From NCBI GenBank assembly GCA_035998445.1, contig DASYHQ010000045.1:109509-173508 (forward strand): a DNA stretch of 64,000 nt, written 5' to 3'. Shown piece after piece: positions 42,601 through 53,132 of this stretch. The notes beneath the pieces were generated by a model. The model was not told the DNA's origin, searched no databases, and worked only from the letters and a program-made list of their open reading frames with translations. The stretch comes from Tepidisphaeraceae bacterium. Its GTDB lineage: Bacteria > Planctomycetota > Phycisphaerae > Tepidisphaerales > Tepidisphaeraceae. The translations under genes were made by a program, and so were the position numbers. Position 1 is the stretch's first letter, and each line of letters begins with the position of its first letter.

Positions 42601-44912
42601 CATTTTTTGATGTCCGACGCCCAGTCGCCCATGTGCATCAGCTTGGCGGCGATCGGCATGCCGACGCGGTCGGCCTCGTCGATCGCGCGGTCGTCGTACC
42701 CCGCCCCACTTCCACGGCGGCCGCGGTCGTCGGGCCAGAGTTCGGCGAAGTTGTACCCCGCGCGCAACATGCCGGCAGGCATCGAACCGTACTGCAGGTT
42801 GTTCGGCCGCAGGTTGTAGAGCGTCCCGTTCAGGTAGAAGTCGCGCCCGTCGATCCAGAACTCGCGGAAGCCGAACGCCTGCACGTACTCGTCCGTCACC
42901 GGCGCGCCGGTGAGCGAAAGCTTCATCGTATAGCGGTTGGGCTGACGGTAGTCCCACAGGCGCGGGTCGGCCCAGGGCCAGGACACCGTCACGGTCTGCC
43001 GCGGGGCCGCCTGTACGTTCGCGGTCGTCTCGAAGGTCTTTTCGACCTTGCCGGATTCGTCCAGCATGGTGGCGATGAACGTCACCGGCCCGGCGGTGGT
43101 GACGTCGGTCAGCTCCACGTCAACGTCGACCTTGTCCAGCCGCGTGCTCGGGCGCACGTAGACGTCGGCGACGTGCCCACCGCGCGGCCGGCTGAGCAAT
43201 TTGACGCCGTCACCGATCAACCCGCGGTTGTCGAGCTTGGCGGCGGCCTTGGGTTCGTTCAGATAGCCCATGTACGACACGACCTCGGTCTTGTCGTCCA
43301 CCGCCAGCACGCGGATGCGCAGCGTCTGCTCGACGCCCGGCTCGATCGCCGGCGTCAGATCGACCTGACCGGCCGGCCACGTCACCTGACCCATCTCCTG
43401 GCCATCCAGGTACACCACCGCATCGGTACTGACGCGGTCGAGATCGAGCACCACGGCCCGGCCGTCCCAGTTGGCCGGGATGTTGATCGGCCGTTCGTAC
43501 CAGGCCTGCGCGACCTCGCTTCCCTTGAACAGCAGCCAGCTCTTGCCGATGCCGCGCTGCACGACGGCGTCGCCGTTCCACGCGCCCGGCACCTTGGCGT
43601 ACCCGAACCCCTTCGGCTCCTTCAGCGTCACCCCGCTGGCGGGCACGAACTTCCAGAGGCCGTTCAGCGAGATCTCACTCCTGAACGCGCCGATGTCGAC
43701 CGCGGGCTTCTGGGCGAAATCGCTGGCCAACTCGGGCGACAGCGTCGCGTCGACCAGGCGCAGTTCCGTCGAGGGCACGATGGTCAGGTTGTCGATGTAG
43801 ATCGTTCCGGCCGACCAGAACAGCCCCACCTGCACCCGGGCCGCGACGGCACCATCGGGCACGCCGACGCTTGTGGTGAACGCGTTCCAATCGCGCGGGT
43901 GTTGAAGGAAGTACCCGCCACCCTCGGTCAGCTCCTTGCCATCGGCCCCGATGAAAGCCACGTGCAGGCCGGCCTGCCGCCAGCGCATCGGCTGGGGCGA
44001 GCGGATCTCCGGCCCCAGCTTCATCGATTCCGGCTTCATCTTGAACGCGATCGCCAGTTCCTGCCAATCCGAATCGACGGCGAACGTCGTCGTCGCCAGC
44101 GTGTCGGAGTCCCACTTGTCGCTGAAGATCTTCAACACCTTGCCCGCTGGCGACGCGGGCACGTCCGGCCCCTGGCTGTCGGGGTGACGGTCGGTCTGCA
44201 CACGCGTCGACTGCACCGCCGGCACGATCGACACGCCGCTGGGACCTTCCCAGCCGTTCGGCACACCATTGGCACCGGCACCTTCGAACTGGCCGATCGG
44301 GAAGCCGTCCTTGAACGGCGCTACCTTGCTTCTCACGTGATCCAAACGGCTCGCGTGCGCTTCAACCGAGACGTCATCCAAATCGAGCGTGCCAGCCGTC
44401 AGCCAGAGGCCGGGCTGCAGCACGAGTTGCGTCGCGCCAGCGGGCACGTCCAACTCGACGGTCTTCTGCGTCCAGTCAGCATCGGTCCGCTGGGCCGGCA
44501 TGTTCGGGTAATCGCCCACCTGGTTGCCGGCATCGTCGGCGAAGCGCATCGCGATGCGCGGCTCGTGCCAACCCTCGGCGCCCAGCTTGATGCCCTCCGT
44601 ACGCATGCGTGCCGAGACGATGACGAACCTCATGCCCGCCGGCAGCGGAAACGACCGCTCCATGCCGGCCACCTTGGTGATGTCGTCGTTGGTGAAGCGC
44701 ACGAACCGATTGCCGTTTTCGACGATCGACGCCGACTTGTCCGGCGACATAAAATTCGGGAACGCCCAGCCCGGCGCCTTGTCCTTATCGGTGGCCTGAT
44801 TGAAGCTCGATTCGCTGGCGGAAGTGGGGGCGCTCAGCCCGTAACTTGGCGCAAGCACAACGGTGGCAAGCAGGGCCAGTCGAGCGAGGAATCGCTGTTG
44901 GGGTGAATCCAT
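39609..44912 (-). CDS. giant secreted GH2-like protein (cassette B)
   Basis: The 1767-residue product begins with a signal peptide (FLARLALLATVVLAPSYGLSA). Residues about 30-440 hold two beta-sandwich, CBM-like domains. A GH2 core follows: sugar-binding domain from SLNGLWKFVPASG (about 450), immunoglobulin-like domain and a TIM barrel from about 700. The nucleophile E897 is present in FIAIEFGTP, but the acid/base position reads WAHSSNVFQW, with N805 where a glutamate is expected. Two regions after about 1150 look like GATase/trimerisation-type domains, and the end (about 1650-1740) is a jelly-roll sugar-binding domain. Function is therefore uncertain: a non-classical glycosidase or binding protein. 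The gene ends cassette B, 192 bases after the pseudopilin. Confidence 0.85.
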   Translation of the reverse strand: MDSPQQRFLARLALLATVVLAPSYGLSAPTSASESSFNQATDKDKAPGWAFPNFMSPDKSASIVENGNRFVRFTNDDITKVAGMERSFPLPAGMRFVIVSARMRTEGIKLGAEGWHEPRIAMRFADDAGNQVGDYPNMPAQRTDADWTQKTVELDVPAGATQLVLQPGLWLTAGTLDLDDVSVEAHASRLDHVRSKVAPFKDGFPIGQFEGAGANGVPNGWEGPSGVSIVPAVQSTRVQTDRHPDSQGPDVPASPAGKVLKIFSDKWDSDTLATTTFAVDSDWQELAIAFKMKPESMKLGPEIRSPQPMRWRQAGLHVAFIGADGKELTEGGGYFLQHPRDWNAFTTSVGVPDGAVAARVQVGLFWSAGTIYIDNLTIVPSTELRLVDATLSPELASDFAQKPAVDIGAFRSEISLNGLWKFVPASGVTLKEPKGFGYAKVPGAWNGDAVVQRGIGKSWLLFKGSEVAQAWYERPINIPANWDGRAVVLDLDRVSTDAVVYLDGQEMGQVTWPAGQVDLTPAIEPGVEQTLRIRVLAVDDKTEVVSYMGYLNEPKAAAKLDNRGLIGDGVKLLSRPRGGHVADVYVRPSTRLDKVDVDVELTDVTTAGPVTFIATMLDESGKVEKTFETTANVQAAPRQTVTVSWPWADPRLWDYRQPNRYTMKLSLTGAPVTDEYVQAFGFREFWIDGRDFYLNGTLYNLRPNNLQYGSMPAGMLRAGYNFAELWPDDRGRRGSGAGYDDRAIDEADRVGMPIAAKLMHMGDWASDIKKWESPEARAEYRRLMEIDLRRWRNNPSVVMWAHSSNVFQWTGDGEPRLLGQPNVSNHQEWERRRDNALQAIAMAKELDPIRPIYAHHGADAGEVYTSNFYLNFIPLQEREEWMAHWAKHGKMPFIAIEFGTPLYSSLNRDKDGYTPQGHSEPSLTEWMAVYLGHEAYQLEPTEMRKIFLERYRGSDNHRSEYDPHLRHNGYDQILTKSESFKKLQNLFYRNTWRSWRTMGVSGMGIPWHQTDPNAYPELPANNNDTLAWIAGPPGETGAGTPTDPEVPNFTRKDHNFAPGQRVAKQIVLINDARTPSNYNATWTVTIDDKQVAVGEKAGELVVGEKLFLPVEFDVPIIADARSAGTITLNATISDAKHTDSFPFTVFAPQPKASGRLAVFDPAGDTTKLLTDLGYEVVPWTTGQPEGDVAVIGRHTLSNRNVPPGDLDQFVKAGGRLIVFGQDNDWTRLSLGLRTAPHVSRRVFKVNADHPVTAGLENDDLRDWAGEGTLVNGYPHRPGTEWLDSYGWRWGNRGSVSSTPIEKPHHGSFRPILECEFDLAYTPLIEMDYGRGRITLCTLDLEARANGSDAAANKLAHQVMEHVRAGAIAPKADRVVYVGNDAGANLLDDLGVRYDKADAIDSAAGLNVLGEGADLSGLKAFINNGGKALVLPRDADNAPPGMTIEATNDYQGSITVPTWPEAAGISPADLHWKTVHDGRPIIAAPEGIEIAADGMLARQPGAKGGVAIYAQVDPTYLPADEKHYFRFTRWRQTRALSQLLANLGATFAQDAKFVALLQRPQQGYALAGEWDAQQTVVLPESLYRQWHSVQPISDRAKLLIAKSANDDTSTDGWQRVSVPAYRESYGPKWKWTDGETLFRKVIDLPDYMAGQDMFLSVGRVDETEETFVNGTSIGSSKSWLFPRGHKVPGHLLKPGKNVIVVRNWDEGIHGGMCGAASAILLRSMAADPGLYHADYLSDQVDESTDEAGWKSNYERWFIADNPYRYTRW

Positions 44913-45104
44913 GGTGGGTCTCTTTGTTGTTGGTCGGATTGCCGGTCGCAGGCTCGTCGCCGTGTATAGGATTTCCATAGGGCATGCTCCCCTGCGGACT
45001 GGCTCTCCGCCCAATCCCGGGCACGATCTTCGACGGCGGCTGGAAGATGCACGGAGGCGGATCCCCGCCGAAAGATCGTCAGGCGGACCATTGAAGTTGT
45101 CTGA

Positions 45105-45995
45105 TTAGTCGTTTGGGTCTCGCGTCCACTTCCGCTTGCCGGACAGCCCGAAGTTACTGGGATTCGTCAACCCGTTTACCTGATTGCCGTCGTTGCGGTC
45201 GATCGTGTCGATCGGTTCCTGCGATTCGACGTGCCCATCAGCAAACAGGTAATTCCATCGCTTGTTGGGATGCGCGAAGTAGCCGTGCGCGTACTGGCTA
45301 CCGTCGTCCCTGCTCTTCTGCCTGGCTGCCCGGTCGCACGAGACGGCCGAACTGCTCCCCACGCGGTTGTCGCTCGAGTGCTTCTCGACGAGCATGATGA
45401 CCTCAGCCGAGTTGCGGATCCGCGACAACTTTGGCGGGCTGGTGATGGCGTACGGACTTGCCGCCGATCCGGTGCCGCTGTTCATCGTGGTCCCCGCGGC
45501 GATGCCACTTGGGTTACTGGCGGCGTTCACATTCCCACCGTTGGTGTAAAGTCGCTTTCCCACATCGTCCGCCATCGCGTACGAACGCGGGTTGTTCGTC
45601 CGCGCGATGCCGTCGGCCGGGCACGCGTAAACTTTGGCTGTGGGCGTGACGCCCGATCCACCGATGTTCGCGCCAACTCGATAGTCTTCAGGCTTGCCCT
45701 TGCCGCCCAGGTAGCGGTCGATCAGCGCGTCCCACTTTACGTAGCCGTAGCTGGGCTGGGGCAGCGAGAAGAGATGGCGGTTGTCATCGGTCATCGCCGG
45801 GGTTACCGAATCGCCGTTGGCGTTCGCATACATGCGCATTGCGAAGCCGATCTGGCGCATGTTCGAGGCGCATGCGACGACGTTTGCCGCCGCCCGGGCC
45901 TTGTTCAGCGCCGGCAGCAGCATGCTGATCAGTAGCGCGATGATGCCGATGACGACCAGAAGCTCAACGAGCGTGAATCCGCGTTGGTTTCGCAT
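45105..45995 (-). CDS. type II secretion-like pseudopilin (cassette B)
   Basis: The 296-residue product starts MRNQRG followed by [18 protein letters not shown] and [25 protein letters not shown] split across the helix and its exit, as in the cassette A protein. The soluble domain contains the late NKRWNYLFADGHVESQ element typical of planctomycete pseudopilins. The ATG at 45995 has GGAG twelve bases upstream; the frame is open to 46082 but without pilin sequence. It lies between a PEP-CTERM gene and the giant GH2-like gene. Confidence 0.93.
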   Translation of the reverse strand: MRNQRGFTLVELLVVIGIIALLISMLLPALNKARAAANVVACASNMRQIGFAMRMYANANGDSVTPAMTDDNRHLFSLPQPSYGYVKWDALIDRYLGGKGKPEDYRVGANIGGSGVTPTAKVYACPADGIARTNNPRSYAMADDVGKRLYTNGGNVNAASNPSGIAAGTTMNSGTGSAASPYAITSPPKLSRIRNSAEVIMLVEKHSSDNRVGSSSAVSCDRAARQKSRDDGSQYAHGYFAHPNKRWNYLFADGHVESQEPIDTIDRNDGNQVNGLTNPSNFGLSGKRKWTRDPND

Positions 45996-46103
45996 GACGG
46001 GCTCTCCAGGCTCTTGTTCCGCCGACACCCGATCACGGGCGGCCGATGGACCGGACGTGCGCGCCTCGTTGAAGGGGCGCACGTTGTGAAGCGGTCAACT
46101 GCG

Positions 46104-46913
46104 CTACGACCGACGCTGGCGACGCGCCAGCAGCCCGGCGCCCACCATGGCGACGATGGCCAACGATGCGGGCTCGGGGACGGCGGCGGTGTGCGGCGTG
46201 ACGTCCGCGTAGGTCAGGCCGACGCGGTACTCGTCGGTCAGCGACGACTTGCCGCCGTCCTGCCGCGGGTTGAATCGTTCGAGGCCGGTTGCCCCGAACT
46301 GGTAGGTCTTGCTCGCCTGTGGCGTGCCCAGCGCTGCCACGATCTGGGCGTCGGCGCCGGAAAGGTCCAGGCTCGGGTTCATCCAGAGCTCCAGCTTGCC
46401 CAGCACCAGGTCCAGTCGGTACAGGAAGAAGTTGGCGTTACGACCGTCGACGCCCGTGTCGGCAGGCGAGCCGCCGAACATCTTGATGTTGCTGCTACCC
46501 GAGCGATCGGTGCCTACGATGAACCTGTCGTTATTGCTGTTGACGCCGATCGCGACGACGCTTTCCCCACCGTCGGCCGTGTTCTGCTGAAGGTAGCTGA
46601 GCCACTCCACTGCCACCTGACCGTTCCCCGTCCCCGGGTTGCGATAGGGGAAGTTGGTCGTGGCGTTCTGTGCGGTCTGCGAGAGCTTGCCGCCGGAGGT
46701 GTCCAACGTGTTGCCCTGCCCATCGGTGTAGGCGAGGCTCCCGCTCACGACCGTGCCGGACCCGGACCACCCGCCTTTTCCGGCGATGGCGCCCGCGGTG
46801 TAGTCCAACCCGTCGTAGAACAGCGGCGCCGCCGACGCCGACGACGACACAAATTGCAAGGCCCCCGCTGCGACGAACAGCGGCAACGCCATAATGGTGA
46901 CGCGATTCTTCAT
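46104..46913 (-). CDS. PEP-CTERM protein (cassette B)
   Basis: The 269-residue product has a signal peptide (MKNRVTIMALPLFVAAGALQ), a beta-rich body starting APLFYDGLDYTAGAIAGKGG, which recurs in planctomycete PEP-CTERM proteins and resembles a lectin-like jelly roll, and a sorting tail VPEPASLAIVAMVGAGLLAR with a basic end. Exosortase processing is expected. The ribosome site (gggaggaaatc) is excellent and fixes the start. It follows the LacI gene by 149 bases on the same strand. Confidence 0.93.
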   Translation of the reverse strand: MKNRVTIMALPLFVAAGALQFVSSSASAAPLFYDGLDYTAGAIAGKGGWSGSGTVVSGSLAYTDGQGNTLDTSGGKLSQTAQNATTNFPYRNPGTGNGQVAVEWLSYLQQNTADGGESVVAIGVNSNNDRFIVGTDRSGSSNIKMFGGSPADTGVDGRNANFFLYRLDLVLGKLELWMNPSLDLSGADAQIVAALGTPQASKTYQFGATGLERFNPRQDGGKSSLTDEYRVGLTYADVTPHTAAVPEPASLAIVAMVGAGLLARRQRRS

Positions 46914-47062
46914 GATTTCCTCCCGAATGGATCGAACGTCCGGACACAGGGCGATGTGAAGACCCGCCGGTCCGGGCGGAAGGGTCTGGAACGTGAGTTT
47001 CGATGCGCGACACACATCATCGGTCGCGCGTGCCGCGTCTTGACGCCCGCGGTGCTGCCGTT

Positions 47063-48109
47063 TCAGGGTCGATCGCTAACCGGCACGGGCCCAACGGTAT
47101 CTCCCTTCACGAAACAGGGGGCCACTGCCCGGGGCGGGATCGGCGTGGCCGGATCCAACAGCTTCTCCGCCAGCAGGTCGACCGCGGCCTGTCCCAGCGA
47201 TTCACCTGGCAGGCGCAGGTGCGTCAGGTCGAGGATGCCCATGCTGTCGCTGTTGGACACGCAGATGATCGAGAGGTCGCGCGGAACCTCCAATCCCATC
47301 TTCCACGCGAGCGACACAAGCGACTCGGTGTCGTCCGTCGCGTAGGTGACGAACGCGGTCGGGCGGTCCGGGCGGTCCAGCAACCGCTGGAAGTATGCAC
47401 GCTTGCCCGCCGACCGCAGGCAACCCGGCGCTGGGGTCAGTTCCGGCGCGATCATGAACATGCGCAGGTCCATCGGCGGCAGACCGGCGCCCTTCATGGC
47501 GGCTGCGTAGCCAGCGAATCGGTCGGCGAAGCTGTAATGGCGGAAGTGGTCGAACGTCGCGAACGCGATCCGGCGATGCCCGAGTCGCAACAGGTGCTCC
47601 GTAGCCAACTGACCCGCCGCCAGGTCGTCGGGATGCACGCAGTCGTGCGGCAGCTTTGTGTTTACCCACACCGACGGTATGCGGTACCGCTCGATCGTCT
47701 CGATCATGGCAGGGGGATAGTCGGACGTGTAGCTGATCAGCAACCCGTCGACGCTCCACTCGCGCAGGATGCGCGGCATCTCCGCTTCTGGCGCGCCGTG
47801 GGCGGGCAATTGGCCAACACTAAGGTGCAGGTCGTGATCCTGAAGCGCTCGCTGCATGCCGAACTGCACGTCGAACGGCATCGTCGCCTCGCGGACATTG
47901 CGGCTGGTCAACAAGCCCACCGCCCCGAACCGCCCGGTCTTCACCGCCCGCGCCGCGCCGTTCCGCCGATACCCTAACTCTTCCGCCGCCAGAAAAATGC
48001 GTGCCCGCGTCTGTTCGCGGTACAGGTGGGCTCGATTACCCAATACCTGCTTGACCGTCGGCTTCGACAGGCCCGTGCGCTGCGCGATCTGGTCGAGAAT
48101 AGTATCCAT
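47063..48109 (-). CDS. LacI-family transcriptional regulator (cassette B)
   Basis: The 348-residue product has the LacI helix-turn-helix at its very start (ILDQIAQRTGLSKPTVKQVL), the hinge segment AAEELGYRRNGAARAVKTGR and a sugar-binding effector domain (VGLLTSRNVREATMPFDVQF, later VTYATDDTESLVSLAWKMG). It is the first gene of cassette B and reads in the same direction as the PEP-CTERM, pseudopilin and GH2-like genes, so autoregulation of the whole cassette is plausible. Two 16-base palindrome-like sites lie 22-58 bases upstream of the start. Confidence 0.94.
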   Translation of the reverse strand: MDTILDQIAQRTGLSKPTVKQVLGNRAHLYREQTRARIFLAAEELGYRRNGAARAVKTGRFGAVGLLTSRNVREATMPFDVQFGMQRALQDHDLHLSVGQLPAHGAPEAEMPRILREWSVDGLLISYTSDYPPAMIETIERYRIPSVWVNTKLPHDCVHPDDLAAGQLATEHLLRLGHRRIAFATFDHFRHYSFADRFAGYAAAMKGAGLPPMDLRMFMIAPELTPAPGCLRSAGKRAYFQRLLDRPDRPTAFVTYATDDTESLVSLAWKMGLEVPRDLSIICVSNSDSMGILDLTHLRLPGESLGQAAVDLLAEKLLDPATPIPPRAVAPCFVKGDTVGPVPVSDRP

Positions 48110-48130
48110 AACGCCCGAGACATCGCTGAA

Positions 48131-48167
48131 TTCATATCGAGATGAAGTGGGTTCCTATCGAGATGAA
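48131..48167. promoter_or_regulatory. paired LacI-type operator candidates
   Basis: TTCATATCGAGATGAA (48131-48146) is a near-perfect palindrome centred on TCGA, with one mismatched pair. TTCCTATCGAGATGAA (48152-48167) is a second copy 21 bases away, about two helical turns. LacI-family operators are typically 14-20-base palindromes with a central CG, so these are good candidates for autoregulation by the gene starting at 48109. Confidence 0.6.
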
Positions 48168-48358
48168 TATGCATCAAGATTGTGGGGCCGTCAAGCAGAT
48201 TGCTCAACTTTGTACAGGGGCGTATTCATCCAGCGAGAGCGCCGAACGATGGAGCCGGTCTTCGTCTGGGTGCTAACTCGGTCAAAGCTTCGAGCTGTCG
48301 GGAGCTATGCCGTGTCGGGCCGCCGTAGGCGGCCGGGTGCATGCCGCCGAGCAACCGC

Positions 48359-48673
48359 TCATCCTGCGAACTTCAACCCGATCACCGAGGTGATGAGCAT
48401 CGCGAGGAAGAAGAGGCGCAGCGGCGTGGCGGGTTCGCCGAGGAAGACCATGCCGAGGATCACGGCACCAACCGTGCCGATCCCGACCCAGACCGCGTAG
48501 GCCGTTCCGATCGGCAGCGTGCGGGCGGCGACCGAAAGCAGGTACATGCTGGCGGCAATCCCCAGGATCGTCAGCACGCTCGGCAAGGGCTTGGTGAACA
48601 CTTGCGTGTACTTCAGCCCGATCGCCCACAGGGCCTCGAAGATGCCGGCAATGACGATGAAGACCCAAGGCAT
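48359..48673 (-). CDS. sugE: SMR-family small multidrug/guanidinium exporter, SugE/Gdx-like
   Basis: The 104-residue product has four membrane helices and the SMR glutamate (E13 in GIFEALWAIGLKYT), followed by ASMYLLSVAARTLPIGTAYAVW and VFLGEPATPLRLFFLAMLIT split over helices three and four. The WAIGLKY and TAYAVWVGIG elements fit the SugE/Gdx subtype, which in characterised members exports guanidinium. The ATG at 48673 has ggaagag upstream. It begins 60 bases after the gdhA stop on the same strand and may share its transcript. No guanidine riboswitch was seen. Confidence 0.9.
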   Translation of the reverse strand: MPWVFIVIAGIFEALWAIGLKYTQVFTKPLPSVLTILGIAASMYLLSVAARTLPIGTAYAVWVGIGTVGAVILGMVFLGEPATPLRLFFLAMLITSVIGLKFAG

Positions 48674-48733
48674 GCGCTCTTCCGGTCCAGCACGGCACGC
48701 GTACCACGGCCGCTCGATGGGGATAGGCAAACG

Positions 48734-50461
<1,728 letters not shown>

Positions 50462-50947
50462 ATGGCCAAGTCAGCGAAGAACACGATCTGCCTGTGGTAC
50501 AACGGCGACGCCGAGGACGCGGCGCGGTTCTACGCCGCGACCTTTCCCGACTCGTCCGTCGATGCGGTGCACCGGGCCCCCGGCGACTACCCGTCGGGCA
50601 AACAAGGGGACGTGCTGACGGTCCAGTTCACCGTGCTGGGCATCCCGTGTCTCGGGCTTAACGGTGGGTCGGCGTTCAAGCACACCGAGGCGTTCTCGTT
50701 CCAGGTCGCCACCGCCGACCAGGCCGAGACCGACCGCTACTGGAACGCGATCGTCGGCAACGGTGGCGCCGAGAGCGCCTGCGGCTGGTGCAGGGACCGG
50801 TGGGGCCTGTCGTGGCAGATCACTCCGATCGCCCTGACCGAAGCGATCGCCGATCCCGACCGAGATGCTGCCAAGCGCGCGTTCGACGCGATGATGACGA
50901 TGCGGAAGATCGACGTCGGCGCCATCGAGGCGGCGCGCCGCGGTTGA
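50462..50947 (+). CDS. VOC-family (PhnB/3-dmu-9_3-mt-like) protein
   Basis: The 161-residue product belongs to the vicinal-oxygen-chelate superfamily, PhnB-like subgroup: NTICLWYNGDAEDAARFYAA at the start, then FTVLGIPCLGLNGGSAFKHT and DRYWNAIVGNGGAESACGWC, ending LSWQITPIALTEAIADPD. Related proteins are annotated as 3-demethylubiquinone methyltransferase-like, but most have no known substrate. The ATG at 50462 follows an excellent aggagaag site. It is a single gene, convergent with the GH2 gene. Confidence 0.9.
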   Translation: MAKSAKNTICLWYNGDAEDAARFYAATFPDSSVDAVHRAPGDYPSGKQGDVLTVQFTVLGIPCLGLNGGSAFKHTEAFSFQVATADQAETDRYWNAIVGNGGAESACGWCRDRWGLSWQITPIALTEAIADPDRDAAKRAFDAMMTMRKIDVGAIEAARRG

Positions 50948-51132
50948 GGTCGCGTTTGCCGGCGGGTGTCCCGTGCCCGCGCGGCGCAATTCGGGCGACA
51001 GGTTACCATCGCGGGCCCGATCCGACGCGTGCCAGCGGATGTCACTGATGCCCGTGTATTGGCGTTGCCGGTGGCCAGGTCGATGCGATCCCACCCGACC
51101 TGGCCGGGGCAAGTCAGTGCCTGCACCTCGTT

Positions 51133-52926
51133 TTAGCCCAAACGCTCGATCGCGGCAGGCTTGTTCTGCGCAGATCGGATGCGGTCGACGTTAAACTTAG
51201 GGCGTCGGTCGAACCGGTAGATGCCGTTCTGCTCCTGGTACACGTCGGTCAGCTGCGTGTAGCAATACCCGAACATCCGCTCGTTGCCGAGCAGCACCTG
51301 GCACTGGCCCTCGAAGCGAGCGTGGAACTCGTCCAGCGTCTGCGGTCCAGGGCCATAGCCCCACGAGTCGTCGCCAGGCTTGGCATCCGGGTTCCAGCGA
51401 ATGCCGCCAAACTCGCTCACGAAGAACGGTTGGCCGCGATAGGCGATCGACATCGGCGTCTGGCCCGGCTTGCCGCCGTTGATCATCGGTTGGCCGTCCG
51501 CCAGCCCGACATGGTTGGCCGCGAGGATCGCGGGGTCTTGGGCGTAGTCGTGCACGTCGTAGACGTCCGATTCGGGCACGCGATGCGCGTAGCCTGACGT
51601 ATCCAGAACGGGCCGGATGGGGTCGAACGCCTTCGTGGCCAGGAACATCGCGCGCGTCACGTCGTCGAGCACCGTGATGCGGTCGTGCAGCCGTTGATGC
51701 GTCTCGTTGAGCGGGCACCAGCCGATGATGCAGGGGTGGGAGTAGTCGCGTTCCAGCGCTTCGAGCCACTGCGTAACGTAGGTCGCGGTCGTCTGCTGGT
51801 TGTCGGTATCGGGCCCGCCGACGTTGCAACCCCAATCGCCGAACTCGCCCCAGACGAGGTAACCGGCGCGGTCGGCATGGTAGAGGAACCGTTCTTCGAA
51901 AACCTTCTGGTGCAAGCGAGCCCCATTGAAGCCGGCGGCCATCGAGATCTCGATGTCGCGCTTCAGGTCGTCGTCGGTGGGTGCGGTCAGGATGCCGTCG
52001 GGATAGTAGCCCTGATCGAGCACGAGCCGCTGGAAGACAGACTTGCCGTTGATGCGAATCGCCATTCCGTCGATCGCGATCGACCGCAACCCGCAATAGC
52101 TGTCGGCGGCGTCCAACACGGCGCCGTCACCGTCGAGCAGTTCCAGCTTTATGTCGTATAGGAATGGGTCCTCGATCGACCAGAGGCGCCGATCGGCTTG
52201 GGGCACGGGCAGGTCGAGCATCGTCGCGATGCCTGTATCGGTGCGCCGGGTGACGGTGGCGACCGTGCGCCCTCCGACGATCAGGGATGCGCGCACGCGC
52301 TTGCTCGCTCGAGCGCCGAAGATCGGTTGCACGAGCATGAACCGGTCGTTCGCCACGTCCGGCGTGATGCGCGGCCGCTGAAGGTGGCAGTCTGGCACTG
52401 GTTCCATCCACACGGTCTGCCAGATGCCGGTCGTGCGCGTGTACAGGCACCCGGCGTTCGCGTACTCGGGCGACTGCTTACCCAACGGCATCGGGCGGCG
52501 ATGCGGATCGCGAGCACGCACGACGATCGTCACCGCATCGCCCGGTTGGGCCACGATCGACAAATCGGCCGAGAACGGCGTAAAACCCCCGCGGTGACGG
52601 GCCACCTCGACCCCGTTGGCCCACACGGTAGCGTCGTAATCGACCGCACCAAAGTGCAGCAACGCGCGCCGCCCCGCCCATGCCGCTGGTATCGTCACTG
52701 TGCGCCGGTACCAGACGGCCTGAAGAAAATCTGTGTTGCCAATGCCCGACAGTGGCGATTCCGGACAGAACGGCACGGTTATTTGGCCCGCCAGATCGCT
52801 CGTCACTAGGCCGCGTTCAATGCCGCTGTCACCTTGATCGATCTCGAACTGCCATGGGCCGTTCAGGCAGAGCCAGTCGGCCCGAACGAACTGGGGACGC
52901 GGGTATTCGGCACGAATGGTCGACAT
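51133..52926 (-). CDS. GH2-family glycosidase (cassette C)
   Basis: The 597-residue product shows the GH2 plan: sugar-binding domain with LNGPWQFEIDQGDSGIERGL and WYRRTVTIPAAWAGRRALLH, immunoglobulin-like domain, then a TIM barrel. The acid/base glutamate is E408 in CPLNETHQ and the nucleophile E505 in FFVSEFGGI, so it should be active, unlike the larger GH2-like protein of cassette B. GH2 includes beta-galactosidases, mannosidases and glucuronidases; the exact substrate is open. There is no signal peptide, so it probably acts in the cytoplasm. The ATG at 52926 has ggag fourteen bases upstream. It is the last gene of cassette C, 206 bases after the PEP-CTERM gene. Confidence 0.94.
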   Translation of the reverse strand: MSTIRAEYPRPQFVRADWLCLNGPWQFEIDQGDSGIERGLVTSDLAGQITVPFCPESPLSGIGNTDFLQAVWYRRTVTIPAAWAGRRALLHFGAVDYDATVWANGVEVARHRGGFTPFSADLSIVAQPGDAVTIVVRARDPHRRPMPLGKQSPEYANAGCLYTRTTGIWQTVWMEPVPDCHLQRPRITPDVANDRFMLVQPIFGARASKRVRASLIVGGRTVATVTRRTDTGIATMLDLPVPQADRRLWSIEDPFLYDIKLELLDGDGAVLDAADSYCGLRSIAIDGMAIRINGKSVFQRLVLDQGYYPDGILTAPTDDDLKRDIEISMAAGFNGARLHQKVFEERFLYHADRAGYLVWGEFGDWGCNVGGPDTDNQQTTATYVTQWLEALERDYSHPCIIGWCPLNETHQRLHDRITVLDDVTRAMFLATKAFDPIRPVLDTSGYAHRVPESDVYDVHDYAQDPAILAANHVGLADGQPMINGGKPGQTPMSIAYRGQPFFVSEFGGIRWNPDAKPGDDSWGYGPGPQTLDEFHARFEGQCQVLLGNERMFGYCYTQLTDVYQEQNGIYRFDRRPKFNVDRIRSAQNKPAAIERLG

Positions 52927-53078
52927 CTTCAGCTCGCTCCGGCAATTAACATGTTCTGGCAAGTACACCGATCATTCGGCGGACATCTCTGAACGGGCCT
53001 GCCGCTCCCGTGATCGCCGATCGTAAACGGTTGCGCGGCATTGTCATCTCGAAATGCCGCTCGTCGTACACAAGATCG

Positions 53079-53106
53079 AAGGCGGCTTGGAGATCCAAGC
53101 CGCCTT
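53079..53106 (-). terminator. strong hairpin after the cassette C PEP-CTERM gene
   Basis: AAGGCGGCTTGG (53079-53090), loop agat, CCAAGCCGCCTT (53095-53106) form a perfect 12-base-pair stem 27 bases past the stop. It may end or attenuate transcription between the PEP-CTERM gene and GH2. The following T-run is weak, so it may instead protect the 3' end of the upstream mRNA. Confidence 0.65.
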
Positions 53107-53132
53107 CTCGGTCTTTTCCGTGCTCGTCCGCC

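Noticed and set aside
41166..44906. 1246-codon plus-strand frame
   Set aside because: Antisense to the GH2-like gene, with His/Arg/Val-rich non-protein-like composition; the minus-strand frame has recognisable domains.
48674..48733. Guanidine riboswitch before the SugE/Gdx-like gene
   Set aside because: Only 60 bases separate it from gdhA and no conserved guanidine-I motif is present.
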